Below, in pieces: positions 35,601 through 44,466 of a DNA stretch of 64,000 bases. Position 1 is the stretch's first letter; each line of letters starts with the position of its first letter. Source of the DNA: Gimesia chilikensis (GTDB taxonomy: Bacteria; Planctomycetota; Planctomycetia; Planctomycetales; Planctomycetaceae); NCBI RefSeq assembly GCF_007744075.1, contig NZ_CP036266.1:5379748-5443747 (forward strand), given 5' to 3'. The position numbers and the translations under genes are program-made. The notes below the pieces were generated by a model. It was not told the DNA's origin, ran no database searches, and saw nothing but the letters and a program-made list of their open reading frames with translations.

Positions 35601-35999
35601 TCAGCGTGGGGGTGGGCTGAGTGGAGTTTTCGCTGTGGACGGGGGCAGGTTCAGGTTCAATGACTTGGCCACCGTGACTTTCAGGCCCCCATGCAGGGTG
35701 TCAGTCAGCATGACGCGTTTCGGTGTGAATTCTTCGTCTTCCACGAGAATCACGTTCCCGGATTTGAGGTTGATGAAGTGATGCGAGGTCAGAAAGCCTG
35801 TCTCGTCAAGATAGGACATCTGCAGTATCCCTTCCGGAGTAATTTTCACATCGTGCACGTTCAGCAGGTCAGACGCGTGGCGTTTGATCTCAACGGAACT
35901 CCCCTGGGGACCGACGCCTTGCTCGTCCTCGGGGGCAATCAACAGTATGGCGATCAGAATCACCAGGAAAATGATCGCACTGAGAGTGACTTTTTCCAT
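35601..35999 (-). CDS. Membrane-anchored hypothetical protein
   Basis: A 132-residue protein with one N-terminal membrane helix (VTLSAIIFLVILIAILLIAP) and a beta-rich soluble domain ending in a Pro-rich tail (LPPSTAKTPLSPPPR). GGAGA lies before ATG 35999, which is preferred to the upstream in-frame start at 36035. It is the first gene of the operon and divergent from the HTH gene. Function unknown. Confidence 0.6.
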   Translation of the reverse strand: MEKVTLSAIIFLVILIAILLIAPEDEQGVGPQGSSVEIKRHASDLLNVHDVKITPEGILQMSYLDETGFLTSHHFINLKSGNVILVEDEEFTPKRVMLTDTLHGGLKVTVAKSLNLNLPPSTAKTPLSPPPR

Positions 36000-36123
36000 A
36001 TTTGTCTCCTGTCTGGGCTGCAGTTCTGTATCCAAAACGCAGCGGTCATAGTCAATTGTGGACCATTAGGATGATACTTATAGTCCGTGGTTTTATCGTC
36101 GCTGTCAAGTGTTAAATGTCTGC

Positions 36124-36345
36124 ATGGCAAAACGCAAAGACATTTTGAAGCGATTCGGCGAACGGGTGCGGGAACTCCGCAAGGAACAAGGCTATTCCCA
36201 AGAGAATTTTGCCTACGCCTGCGAGCTGGACCGGACCTATGTAGGCGGGATTGAACGGGGCGAACGGAATGTCGCCCTGCGGAACATTGAGCGGATTGCC
36301 GCTACGCTGGGAATCAGCGTGGCTGAGCTGATGGACGGGGTCTGA
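36124..36345 (+). CDS. XRE-family HTH regulator
   Basis: A 73-residue single-domain regulator: [20 protein letters not shown], then [20 protein letters not shown] and [13 protein letters not shown], the standard HTH_XRE layout. It is transcribed opposite to the Ubl operon, whose first start (35999) lies 124 bases away, so it likely represses or activates that promoter and its own. Its stop abuts the end of the convergent gene at 36346. Confidence 0.85.
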   Translation: MAKRKDILKRFGERVRELRKEQGYSQENFAYACELDRTYVGGIERGERNVALRNIERIAATLGISVAELMDGV

Positions 36346-36666
36346 TCAGACCTCGGAAGAGGCCTCTGGCAACAGCAGTGTGCCGACCAGATCGGTAGGA
36401 TTGTTACAGGCCTCGAAAGCGCCCTGCAATGAAGAGTGTAATTCTCTGTCTTGCAACACGGTTCTCGATTCGTTGGAAACAACGTACTTGAGGTGAGCCG
36501 TTTTCAGACGCGATCTCAGTTGCTGGATTTCCGCTGGCGTCCAGATTTGCTCAGAGTGTGGAGTCTCAGCATAGATCCTCAAACACTGTTCGTCCTCAGG
36601 ATCCATTTCTTCTGCCCAGAACTGCAGGGCCGCGATGATGAGCGTAATATCTGCTTGTATCAGCAT
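36346..36666 (-). CDS. Hypothetical protein downstream of AAA+ ATPase
   Basis: A 106-residue soluble helical protein (LIQADITLIIAALQFWAEEM, TPAEIQQLRSRLKTAHLKYV). It follows the AAA+ ATPase gene by 25 bases on the same strand and is the last gene of that block. No family is recognised. Confidence 0.6.
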   Translation of the reverse strand: MLIQADITLIIAALQFWAEEMDPEDEQCLRIYAETPHSEQIWTPAEIQQLRSRLKTAHLKYVVSNESRTVLQDRELHSSLQGAFEACNNPTDLVGTLLLPEASSEV

Positions 36667-36691
36667 GTTGCTCCTTTCCGGGACTTATGAG

Positions 36692-38179
36692 TCAGTTGAC
36701 AGAAGCCAGGTGTTTGAGGTTCCGGCGGGACGGTTTTCTCTGATCCTGTGCATGATAAATGCCTGGACGATCGGCATCCAGACAGCGACCGCTGGCCCAT
36801 TCACGCAAACGGTGGATGGATTCCGCAGCCGTGACCGCAACTGGGACCACATTCTGCTGGGCTTGGACCAGGGTAATCTGTAGTAGTCCCGCCAGCCGGC
36901 AGCAACTGCGGATCTCTGCCCCGGTCCAGTCGGTATCGTCGGGACGGGATTGCTCCGGATCGAGGTCATACAGCTGGATGTACTGACTCCAGATCCGGTC
37001 TTTCTGTTCCCGTCCCGGCAGATCGACAAAGAACAGACCGTCGAAGCGTTCCGAGCGACCGAATTCGGGTGGGAGTTTGGAGATGTCGTTGCTGGTGGCC
37101 ACAACGAATACATCGGAAGTATGGTCATTCAGCCAGGTCAGAAACTGGCCAAACAGGCGGGACGCAACTCCGCTGTCAGTCTGCCCCGAGTTGCCGGCAC
37201 CAGCAAACGCTTTTTCGATCTCATCAATCATGAGTACGCACGGCGCCATGGCATCCACGATCTGTAACGCCTGACGTGTTCGTTTCTCTGATTCCCCAAC
37301 GAGGGAACCCAACAGGGCTCCCACATCCAGGATCAGTACTGGGCGGCTGACCTCCCGGCCCAAGCTTTTACAGAACGCGGATTTCCCGCAGCCGGGTGGA
37401 GAGAGTAATAACACGCCTCGCGGCCGCAAGTGCTGGTTTTGTCGTTGCGGTGAGAGTAGTGCAGAGCGAGTGAATTCCTTGAGGGATTCAAGGCCCCCCA
37501 GGCTATCGAACCGTTCATCCCCGCGGTGCAGAGTCAGTAGTCCTGATTTTTTCAGCGTCTGGGTTTTCAGTTCCCAGATGGCAGCGGGGCTGATCCGTCC
37601 TTCTCGCACCAAGGAAAGTGAAAAAGCGCCCTCCGCTTCGAAGCGACTGAGTCCGCTGGTGGCATCCAAGACGGACTCTAGTTCCTGGTCCTCAGGCAGT
37701 TCGCCTGGTTCGGTCGCGATCTCCCGGGCGATTTCAGCCAGCTGGTCCCGATCCGGAAGGGCATGTTCGAGCACCACGAACAGTTTTTCCAGCTCCGCAG
37801 GTAGCGAAACGACTGGAGCAAGCACAACGATGAAGGTCCGGTTCTGTTTGCCGGTTAAGATCTGTTGCGCCAGGGCCTGTACGATCTCGGCGGACTGGAT
37901 AAAGCGGTGGAAGTTCTGCAGTACCAGGACCGCGGTACCTTCAGGTGTGGCAAACGCGTTGATGGCTTTGATGGCAGCCAGGGGATCGGTGCTACCCACG
38001 ATACTCGTGTCGTCCGTGCCCTGCAGTCCCTGATCGATATCCCAGGTGGCCAGTCGCCAGGATTCCTCGCGACAGAGCTGAGCCAGTTCAACCAGGGCTT
38101 CCTGTTGTTCGTGACTTACGACCCAGATACCGGTGAAGCAGGCACGAACGTACTCGATAAAAGTTGTTTTCAATGTCAT
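36692..38179 (-). CDS. Ycf46-like AAA+ ATPase
   Basis: A 495-residue protein: an N-terminal RecA-like region (residues 1-210, WVVSHEQQEALVELAQLCRE) and a C-terminal AAA+ domain with Walker A LLLSPPGCGKSAFCKSLGRE, Walker B CVLMIDEIEKAFAG, a sensor segment VVATSNDISKLPPEFGRSER and an arginine finger. This is the arrangement of Ycf46-type ATPases of cyanobacteria and planctomycetes. It sits directly downstream of DUF2997 and DUF1257 (Ycf35-like) genes, a known partnership. Possible roles are unfolding or remodelling of targets; a link with the adjacent ubiquitin-like pathway is inferred from position only. Confidence 0.8.
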   Translation of the reverse strand: MTLKTTFIEYVRACFTGIWVVSHEQQEALVELAQLCREESWRLATWDIDQGLQGTDDTSIVGSTDPLAAIKAINAFATPEGTAVLVLQNFHRFIQSAEIVQALAQQILTGKQNRTFIVVLAPVVSLPAELEKLFVVLEHALPDRDQLAEIAREIATEPGELPEDQELESVLDATSGLSRFEAEGAFSLSLVREGRISPAAIWELKTQTLKKSGLLTLHRGDERFDSLGGLESLKEFTRSALLSPQRQNQHLRPRGVLLLSPPGCGKSAFCKSLGREVSRPVLILDVGALLGSLVGESEKRTRQALQIVDAMAPCVLMIDEIEKAFAGAGNSGQTDSGVASRLFGQFLTWLNDHTSDVFVVATSNDISKLPPEFGRSERFDGLFFVDLPGREQKDRIWSQYIQLYDLDPEQSRPDDTDWTGAEIRSCCRLAGLLQITLVQAQQNVVPVAVTAAESIHRLREWASGRCLDADRPGIYHAQDQRKPSRRNLKHLASVN

Positions 38180-38220
38180 AAGCAGTCTCCCGTATAAAGA
38201 TTTGGTAATTAAGAACCAAC

Positions 38221-38415
38221 TCAGTGTCCTTCCTGCAGGTGCTCTTCTTCTGAGGCATGCTGATGGAAGTCCGATTTGAGTTGTTCTGACGTTGCTTTGC
38301 CAAGGGCTTGTTCCAGCAACCGGCTGGCATCACGGCAGTCGTTGCCAGTGAAGCCGTGTGTTTCGATGCGGGATTGGCCGTCCGGGGCGATGATGATTTC
38401 GATTGATTGGTTCAT
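38221..38415 (-). CDS. DUF2997 family protein
   Basis: A 64-residue protein with the DUF2997 pattern: SIEIIIAPDGQSRIETHGFT, DCRDASRLLEQALG and the C-terminal SEQLKSDFHQ. It overlaps the DUF1257 gene by four bases and precedes the AAA+ gene. DUF2997 and DUF1257 proteins are habitual small partners of Ycf46-like ATPases; their biochemical role is unknown. Confidence 0.8.
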   Translation of the reverse strand: MNQSIEIIIAPDGQSRIETHGFTGNDCRDASRLLEQALGKATSEQLKSDFHQHASEEEHLQEGH

Positions 38416-38780
38416 GCAGCACCTCCAACCTGAACCGTGAGCTTGATTGAACCATCTTCCAGGGGTTGCTCACGGACTGTGTGTCCCAGCTTGTGGGCTT
38501 CCAATTTGGCTTTTTCGACGGCATACCCTTGCAGGAATCTGTCCAATTCGTGGCGAGTACCCCAGCGACCTTCGAAATTGTCATAGGCCAGCTGGGCCGT
38601 TTTGACGTCGCAGACAACGGGGTAACGCCAGTTGCGTAATTGGACCGCCCAGCCGGCAGCGGTGCTGTTGAAGAGCTGGAATTCCCCCTGGACCGGGGGC
38701 GGCAATTGCAGGCGCTGACAAGCCGTGCGTATTGCTGCTGGATCTCTGATTTCGGTTTGAATCTGCACGATGTGTGACAC
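38412..38780 (-). CDS. DUF1257 (Ycf35-like) family protein
   Basis: A 122-residue protein: SHIVQIQTEIRDPAAIRTAC, WAVQLRNWRYPVVCDVKTAQ, YDNFEGRWG, FLQGYAVEKAKLEAHKLGHT, the DUF1257/Ycf35 signature. The GTG at 38780 gives the family-typical SHIV start and has GGAG six bases upstream; a longer frame to 38819 is rejected. It is the first gene of the AAA+ block, below a leader hairpin with a T-run. Confidence 0.85.
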   Translation of the reverse strand: MSHIVQIQTEIRDPAAIRTACQRLQLPPPVQGEFQLFNSTAAGWAVQLRNWRYPVVCDVKTAQLAYDNFEGRWGTRHELDRFLQGYAVEKAKLEAHKLGHTVREQPLEDGSIKLTVQVGGAA

Positions 38781-38837
38781 ACTGGACTCCTTTGTGAAAC
38801 GGACAAGGGAAAAAGTCATACTGGCGAGACCTGAAGC

Positions 38838-38882
38838 GAAAAAGCCCGCTGCAGAGCGGAAATCATCGGTCGGCAGCGGGCT
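38838..38882 (-). terminator. Leader hairpin with T-run upstream of DUF1257 gene
   Basis: On the minus strand AGCCCGCTGC (38882-38873), a 20-base loop, GCAGCGGGCT (38852-38843), then TTTTCG: a perfect 10-bp stem with a T-run, 63 bases before the GTG start. Since no minus-strand gene is evident just upstream, it may act as an attenuator of the operon. Confidence 0.6.
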
Positions 38883-39124
38883 GAGAAGAGCAAAAAGCAG
38901 AGCTCTGATAGTTATGCTAGAGGACTCATCTTATATGCCACATTTTGCGGCTGGATTTAGCTCTTTAAGCCATTTTATGTCCCTTCAGATAATCTCTGTA
39001 AGCAGTTGGAACATAAGGGGAGCGTTGTTGGCATGCTGGTGATCCGGAAACATCGCTCGATGTCCTGCACGAATTTGCGACGCTGATCAGTCTGCCCGGA
39101 TCCGTCTACAAGGTCAAAGGGATC

Positions 39125-39580
39125 GTGATCCCGCATTACCTGTTGAACCAGCGGCAACGTGGTCGGGCGATCGTTGAAGGGGCGATGTTCCTGGATGAAG
39201 CTGGCGTCGAATCCATGGAGAAATCCTGGAAGCTCCCCATGATCGGGATCCATTCCACGGTTTCAGTTCTTCCAGGGAAACAGATCACGAATCATGTGCG
39301 ACGTACTTTCGGTCATCGGGATCTGCAGCCTGGTGCGCTCATGAAGGCGGCCGTCCGGATCCAGGGCGACCTGGGCGTTACAACCCGGGTGATTCGCGTC
39401 GTCTCAGTTCGCCGGGAGGCCTTGAGCAAAATGGAACACGATCCCGATTACGGCCGACGGGAAGCGGAGCTCGAAGGCTGGCCGCAACTGTCCGGCCCCG
39501 AGTTCGTGAGCTGTTTCTGCAAGAAGTTTAAAGTCGTTCCGGCGACGCCGGTTACTCGGATCGAATTCACTTACGTTTGA
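39125..39580 (+). pseudogene. Phage-like protein, probably 5'-truncated
   Basis: The 151-residue frame from GTG 39125 continues open upstream to a stop near 39015, and the upstream codons also look coding (SLDVLHEFATLISLPGSVYK), but no good start exists there, so the N terminus is probably lost. The C-terminal part (EAELEGWPQLSGPEFVSCFC) has the LEGW-x-x-LSG-x-EF-x-x-F-C pattern of ASCH-like phage proteins. It overlaps the next small gene by four bases. Confidence 0.45.
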
Positions 39581-39774
39581 AGGGAGTTGAGGTGCAGGAA
39601 CCAAGAACGCTCGGTGATTGCAAAGTCGGAGAAAAAGTGACCTTGATCACTGGTCACGAGGTTGAATTGCTCGGAACGAATCATGAGTTCCCCAGCTGGC
39701 GATTAGTCAAGAATCTGGCCGATGGTGCTTTGTTCGAATATCACAAAACGTGCCGGCTGAAGGAAGGGAGTTAG
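39577..39774 (+). CDS. Small hypothetical protein
   Basis: A 65-residue, probably beta-rich protein (LGDCKVGEKVTLITGHEVEL, WRLVKNLADGALFEYHKTC). The start overlaps the end of the preceding frame, so it is coupled to that phage-like gene. A TCCGGGTAAT hairpin follows 17 bases after the stop. Confidence 0.45.
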   Translation: MKGVEVQEPRTLGDCKVGEKVTLITGHEVELLGTNHEFPSWRLVKNLADGALFEYHKTCRLKEGS

Positions 39775-39790
39775 TTCATTTGGATTAAGC

Positions 39791-39820
39791 ATGTCCGGGT
39801 AATGGTGATTACCCGGACAT
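39791..39820. repeat. CCGGGTAA hairpin, copy 1
   Basis: ATGTCCGGGTAAT (39791-39803) pairs perfectly with ATTACCCGGACAT (39808-39820), 13 bp, loop GGTG. It lies between convergent genes and could terminate both. Confidence 0.8.
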
Positions 39821-39858
39821 TATGAGACATCAGAAAAGTTCCTCCGAAACAAACTCCT

Positions 39859-40458
39859 TCATTTTGCAACTGACCGTACTGACCCTTCCTCCATATCAAA
39901 TTCATATTTGCCACTCGCCAGGTCATTGGCAAACGTGATTACAAAGTCCCCAAAACTCGGAGCAAGAACGTGTGATGGCCCTGTCTCATGCTGGAACTTG
40001 ATAAATTGTCCTACTACACCGTCGACAGCTGGGTCCATGTCTACGCAATGGTAGTCACCTCCGCCGTTATGAAGAACTGGAATCCAATGTGGATTCCACC
40101 ATATCTGTTTGATCGGTCCATCCGGCCTGGCATCTGAGTCGTCGAAGAGACCATTGTCGACTGGTTCCTTGAACATATTCCAAGTCGTGAGTACTTCATC
40201 TAGATCCATGAGGTAACCTCCTGGCAATACCCACATCTTGTTGTCACCGTTGAACATCAGATAGGTATCACGAAGATCGCTGGGTAGCTTGCACATGATT
40301 GCCTCCTCCACCGTTTCGAAGGCTGCATCACTCGCAGGAGATCCCCAATCAAAGAAGTCTGCATAGGGGGGCTCTTTGACATTGGCTTCGTACCAAGTAC
40401 GAATACTTGCCCAGGCCTTTTCTGTTTCGGTCATCTTGTTTTGATTCTCCGACTTCAT
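39859..40458 (-). CDS. SMI1/KNR4 (SUKH) family protein
   Basis: A 199-residue protein with the SUKH layout: the early Trp (WASIRTWYEANV), the LPSDLRDTYLMFNGDNKMWV segment, LMDLDEVLTTWNMF, QIWWNPHWIPVLHNGGGDYH and GPSHVLAPSFGDFV. SUKH proteins are frequent immunity proteins against polymorphic toxins; no cognate toxin is visible here. An ATG at 40434, with GGAG 11 bases upstream, is an alternative start. It lies between two CCGGGTAA hairpins. Confidence 0.8.
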   Translation of the reverse strand: MKSENQNKMTETEKAWASIRTWYEANVKEPPYADFFDWGSPASDAAFETVEEAIMCKLPSDLRDTYLMFNGDNKMWVLPGGYLMDLDEVLTTWNMFKEPVDNGLFDDSDARPDGPIKQIWWNPHWIPVLHNGGGDYHCVDMDPAVDGVVGQFIKFQHETGPSHVLAPSFGDFVITFANDLASGKYEFDMEEGSVRSVAK

Positions 40459-40512
40459 TTGGGATGAGTTACATCAGTTTCCTGGACATTCTATGATCTG
40501 GATATCAAACAA

Positions 40513-40546
40513 AGACCGGGTAAATGATGTTACCCGGTCTTTTCTT
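40513..40546. repeat. CCGGGTAA hairpin, copy 2
   Basis: AGACCGGGTAA (40513-40523) pairs with TTACCCGGTCT (40530-40540), followed by TTTCTT. It lies just upstream of the SUKH gene start. The sequence after it (TTATGCGCTGGGGTCAAGCA) resembles that after copies 3 and 6. Confidence 0.75.
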
Positions 40547-40732
40547 ATGCGCTGGGGTCAAGCATTTACTACTGGAAACTGTTGATCGCTTAACATTATG
40601 CAGAAATATTTTGGAACATCACAATCTGTCTGGGCATTGCATGCTGTGTTGATTGATTAATTTCAGAGCATCTGTTCATATGGTGAAGGAGACGCAAATA
40701 CAGAGCTAAGGAAATGATAAGGAGTGTATCCA

Positions 40733-41665
40733 ATGTCTGACGAGATCTACCAAATATCAAAAGGCTTAGGTGAATCAGCAAGTAAACCTCTTTGTAAATT
40801 GATTGGGGCAGTTCAATCTGCTGTGGGGATGGTATATGAACCTACCCACATTCGTCGCATTGCAAAAGCAGAGTCCGATAAACTTTTGATTATGGAAGAA
40901 ACTCAAATTGCGTTATCAGAATTAAGAGAGCGCGCAGTCGCCAGAATATCCAATACTGAAATTCGACGACAGGAAAATATAGAATCTATCGTTCATAATG
41001 CCTCAAATAATTTACCTGAAGAATGTTCTGAAGATCTTGTTGATCAAGACTGGATGGCTGATTTCTTCGATTGCTGTAAAGATGTTGGTAATGAGCAAGT
41101 ACAGTCACTCTGGGGTAAATTACTCGCTGGGGAAGTCACTGAGCCAGGTACTTATTCTCGGCGAGCATTGAATACATTGAAGTTAATGAGTTCAAGCGAA
41201 GCTTCTTTATTCATGCTAATTAGCTTTCGTATTTGGCATCTTGATGGTTGGCCAATTCTTTTAATCCCTAGTGATATGAGTGGGAAATGGTCTGATTCTT
41301 GCCCATTCAATTGGTCTCACATTTCAACTTTAACTGATGCTGGATTATTGGAATCAGATCTTAAAAATGAGATTCACTATCTAGATTCGCGAAAAGAGGA
41401 TTATGTATTTGATTACTTCGGCCAACGATTTATTGGTCGTACTAATCCAATTCATAATTCGATACTTTCTTGGATTAATTTTTCAGCAATCGGAGTTGAG
41501 CTTCTATCTTTGGTCGAAAAAGAAGGAGGCGTGAGGGACGACTATTATGATGATTGTGCTCAATACCTGTCTGTACCAAAATGGATTTCTGATGATTCAG
41601 ATGCCTGTATATTAGAAATACCTGATGAAGAACTTCTTCAGTCTCTTAATCTCAATCGACCTTAA
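40733..41665 (+). CDS. DUF2806-family protein
   Basis: A 310-residue protein. DUF2806 markers: KPLCKLIGAVQSAVGMVYEP with RRIAKAESDKL, then DWMADFFDCCKDVGNEQVQS, LWGKLLAGEVTEPGTYSRRA and LMSSSEASLFMLI. The family is often found near restriction and other defence genes but its activity is unknown. ATG 40733 follows AAGGAG; an upstream ATG at 40724 is rejected. A SIR2 gene follows 148 bases later on the same strand. Confidence 0.75.
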   Translation: MSDEIYQISKGLGESASKPLCKLIGAVQSAVGMVYEPTHIRRIAKAESDKLLIMEETQIALSELRERAVARISNTEIRRQENIESIVHNASNNLPEECSEDLVDQDWMADFFDCCKDVGNEQVQSLWGKLLAGEVTEPGTYSRRALNTLKLMSSSEASLFMLISFRIWHLDGWPILLIPSDMSGKWSDSCPFNWSHISTLTDAGLLESDLKNEIHYLDSRKEDYVFDYFGQRFIGRTNPIHNSILSWINFSAIGVELLSLVEKEGGVRDDYYDDCAQYLSVPKWISDDSDACILEIPDEELLQSLNLNRP

Positions 41666-41813
41666 TGATTTTTAGGATGTCTGATTCGCAACTCAAATTT
41701 CTTATTGTTCACTTCCTCCACGTCTATGATCAGATCTAATAAGTTCTTGTGAAAAATGATGCATGCTCTCGATCTTGATCACCAAAATATATCTTTAAAT
41801 CAGAGAATAATTC

Positions 41814-43205
41814 ATGACGCACTACTCAGAGTACCAGGAAAAATGCTCGAATGTCATTCGTGAAGTGATATCTGATCGCGGATGTCAACCAATTCTATTC
41901 GTTGGTTCTGGTCTGTCTAAACGATTTTTCGACGCCCCGAATTGGGATGAACTGCTTGAACATCTCTGCTCAACGTGCCCTGCGATTCAATATGAGTACG
42001 GATACTATAAGCAGAAATATGAAAGTATGCCCCAAATAGGGTCTATCATCGCAGAACATTATCGCGAATGGGCATGGAGTAAATCTGGAAAAAAACACTT
42101 CCCAGCAGAATTGTTTGGTGCGGATCTTCCCAATGATATATACATGAAGCATGCCGTAGCTCAACACTTCAATGATATTACTCCGACGCTTTCGAAAATT
42201 CGGAAAGTCGCTGTAAGGAAAGAAATAGAAGCATTAAGAAATATTCAGCCCCACGCTGTGATATCAACAAATTATGATCAATTTCTCGAACATATATTTC
42301 CTGATTATGAGCCCATTATTGGACAGCAAATACTTCGGGCAAATTACGTAAGCGTCGGAGAAATATTTAAAATCCATGGTTGTGCAACAAATCCCCAGTC
42401 ACTCGTACTCACAGCTGAAGATTATGAAGACTGGACCAGTAAAAAGAAGTATTTAAGTGCAAAGCTTCTTACTTACTTTGCTGAGCATCCGCTAGTCTTT
42501 CTTGGGTATAGTGGATCTGATGCTAACATTCGGGCAATTTTGTCGGACATTGACGAAATCCTTGCAGAGCCAGATGGTCTCGTATCGAATCTGTTTTTCA
42601 TTCGTTTTAATCGGAATGCTGAAGCTGCAGAAAATCTACCCACAGAGAAATTGATCGAACTTCAAGAGGGACGTTCAATTCGTGTACGAAATATCGATGC
42701 GAGTAACTATGAATGGATATTTAATGCATTGGGAACTGGAGCACCGATCGAGCACATTAACCCTAAAATACTCAGGGCATTATTGGCAAGAAATTATGAG
42801 CTTGTACGTCATGATATTCCGAGGAAGACAGTGCAGATCAATTTTGAGACATTAGAGCATGCCATAAATGTGGAAGGCCAATTCGCCCAGCTGCTCGGAA
42901 TATCCACTTTAGATAATCCAAGTGTATTCAACGCCGTCTATCCATTTACACTTTCGGGAGTGGCAAAAGAGCTTGGATATTCGTATTGGTCTCATGCAGA
43001 TAAATTGATCAAACAGATACGGGATGAACGTGGTGTTGACATTAAGAGCTTCGATAATAAATACCACATTACCGTAAAGACAGGATCGTCTGATACTTCT
43101 GTAACTCAGAAATATTCGCAGGCATGTGTGGACTTACTACAAGCCGTTAGGAATGGAACCGAGTACACCTTAGACCTCACAGAACTGAGTGGTCCCGATC
43201 AATAA
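41814..43205 (+). CDS. SIR2-family defence NADase-like protein
   Basis: A 463-residue protein. Residues 25-300 form a SIR2-like domain: PILFVGSGLSKRF (NAD-binding loop), AVISTNYDQFLE with Asn153, FKIHGC with His188 and VFLGYSGSDANIR. The remaining 160 residues are a separate helical domain that may sense the trigger or oligomerise. SIR2 domains of this defence type usually degrade NAD after phage sensing. No partner gene is certain; the DUF2806 gene just upstream is a candidate. Confidence 0.8.
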   Translation: MTHYSEYQEKCSNVIREVISDRGCQPILFVGSGLSKRFFDAPNWDELLEHLCSTCPAIQYEYGYYKQKYESMPQIGSIIAEHYREWAWSKSGKKHFPAELFGADLPNDIYMKHAVAQHFNDITPTLSKIRKVAVRKEIEALRNIQPHAVISTNYDQFLEHIFPDYEPIIGQQILRANYVSVGEIFKIHGCATNPQSLVLTAEDYEDWTSKKKYLSAKLLTYFAEHPLVFLGYSGSDANIRAILSDIDEILAEPDGLVSNLFFIRFNRNAEAAENLPTEKLIELQEGRSIRVRNIDASNYEWIFNALGTGAPIEHINPKILRALLARNYELVRHDIPRKTVQINFETLEHAINVEGQFAQLLGISTLDNPSVFNAVYPFTLSGVAKELGYSYWSHADKLIKQIRDERGVDIKSFDNKYHITVKTGSSDTSVTQKYSQACVDLLQAVRNGTEYTLDLTELSGPDQ

Positions 43206-43275
43206 AATCGTGATTGAGCATTGAGTGATGGGATCATGTATTTAATTCTTTCATAATCTTAAAAGGAGAGACGTA

Positions 43276-43413
43276 ATGGCCGCGCCATGTTGTGCAAACT
43301 GCAAAAGTAAGAGTATTTCTTGGACGACTGTAACTTATGGAGGGATTCAGGGAGTCTTGGTATTTTGTAGCTCTTGCGGTTCAATTATTAGCTGGGCTCC
43401 GAAACCTCAATAG
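43276..43413 (+). CDS. Tiny zinc-ribbon protein
   Basis: A 45-residue protein with two CxxC knuckles (CCANC near residue 6 and CSSCG near 32), a minimal zinc ribbon. AGGAGAG lies eight bases before ATG 43276, a strong site, which is why I accept such a short gene. It follows the SIR2 gene by 70 bases. Function unknown. Confidence 0.6.
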   Translation: MAAPCCANCKSKSISWTTVTYGGIQGVLVFCSSCGSIISWAPKPQ

Positions 43414-43476
43414 TCCAAAGTCTGAGAATTACCCTCATATTTGGATTGATGAGTCTATCTTGTGAATAGGGTTGTT

Positions 43477-43866
43477 ATGAAAAAAGAATTGAATCTGTCT
43501 TTGGATGTGTATTCACCTCGGTGGGGACGGAACGATACCTATAATTTATCTTTCGACCGTGAAGGAATTTCGATCTCGAATCAAAGTAATGCATTTAGTA
43601 CTTCTGCCAAGAAAGACGAATTCGGGTATTTCAGTTGGACTGGCTACAAAGATACGTTAGAGAAAAACTCACTCATGACTATCTTCGCCAATGACAGTAT
43701 CTATGCTCCATCAATTATTCCATTCGCTATCGAGAGTGCTTGGCAAAGCTGGATTGACGGAACCCCTGATGATGTGATTTCTCAAGCGATTATAGAATTG
43801 TTTGATTGGATCAGTTTGACAGCAGAGAATAAACCATCTTCTGACTATTGGGTGGGGATTTTTTAG
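43477..43866 (+). CDS. Hypothetical small protein, immunity-like size
   Basis: A 129-residue acidic soluble protein: beta-rich first half (LSFDREGISISNQSNAFSTS) and helical end (FAIESAWQSWIDGTPDDVIS). Size and composition are like immunity proteins, but no family is recognised. GTG 43462 is an alternative start. Confidence 0.5.
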   Translation: MKKELNLSLDVYSPRWGRNDTYNLSFDREGISISNQSNAFSTSAKKDEFGYFSWTGYKDTLEKNSLMTIFANDSIYAPSIIPFAIESAWQSWIDGTPDDVISQAIIELFDWISLTAENKPSSDYWVGIF

Positions 43867-43935
43867 GACGTCTATTATCACTGGGAGAATAATGCTCGCT
43901 GGGTGAGTGAGCAATTATGGCAACATAGAATATGC

Positions 43936-44337
43936 TTAATTCTCCGGAGAGGCATTTTGATCTTCGAGCCAAAATGGTATCTGGGAAAGGATGTCGCCTG
44001 ATTCTGTGACGAGCCTGGCAATATATTTGCCATATTCTGGGAATTCAGCTTCCGGGATGTGTGCCAATAGATGAAGGAGACCACGTGGATGTTCTGCAGA
44101 TATAGTAAGTGGCGCTGATCGTATTCCTTCGTATTCCGTCCTGGCGTCCGAAAATGTAATGAAAAGATTTGTCTCGCCGCGAATACTTGAGATGGCAATG
44201 AACGCGGACAAATCAAGGCAGATAGGCTTCGTACAGAGGAATGTACAAGACACGTCAATAAGGTTGTAACCATTGTTGGTTTTGACAGCCGATTTACAGA
44301 GTGTGAATGATTGAACTATGGGTGGGACCGATGCCAT
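43936..44337 (-). CDS. Hypothetical protein (DUF6941-like)
   Basis: A 133-residue soluble protein, probably a beta-sandwich: FTLCKSAVKTNNGYNLIDVS, FITFSDARTEYEGIRSAPLT and FPEYGKYIARLVTESGDILS. The pattern resembles DUF6941, proteins of unknown role. It is convergent with the preceding gene and stands alone on the minus strand. Confidence 0.5.
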   Translation of the reverse strand: MASVPPIVQSFTLCKSAVKTNNGYNLIDVSCTFLCTKPICLDLSAFIAISSIRGETNLFITFSDARTEYEGIRSAPLTISAEHPRGLLHLLAHIPEAEFPEYGKYIARLVTESGDILSQIPFWLEDQNASPEN

Positions 44338-44466
44338 ACCTTTTGCCTATTAATGATTGATTGAGTGAATTTTATTGTGTCCAAACCTATCAGGATTTCT
44401 GCCTATTATCAATTCACTCAGTGTGATCTGGTTTTCTCATTATTATTCATTTTCATGGTCAAGAGT

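Noticed and set aside
37470-38033. Forward Ser-rich open frame of 187 codons
   Set aside because: Antisense shadow of the AAA+ ATPase gene; low-complexity Ser composition is typical of reverse translation of such genes.
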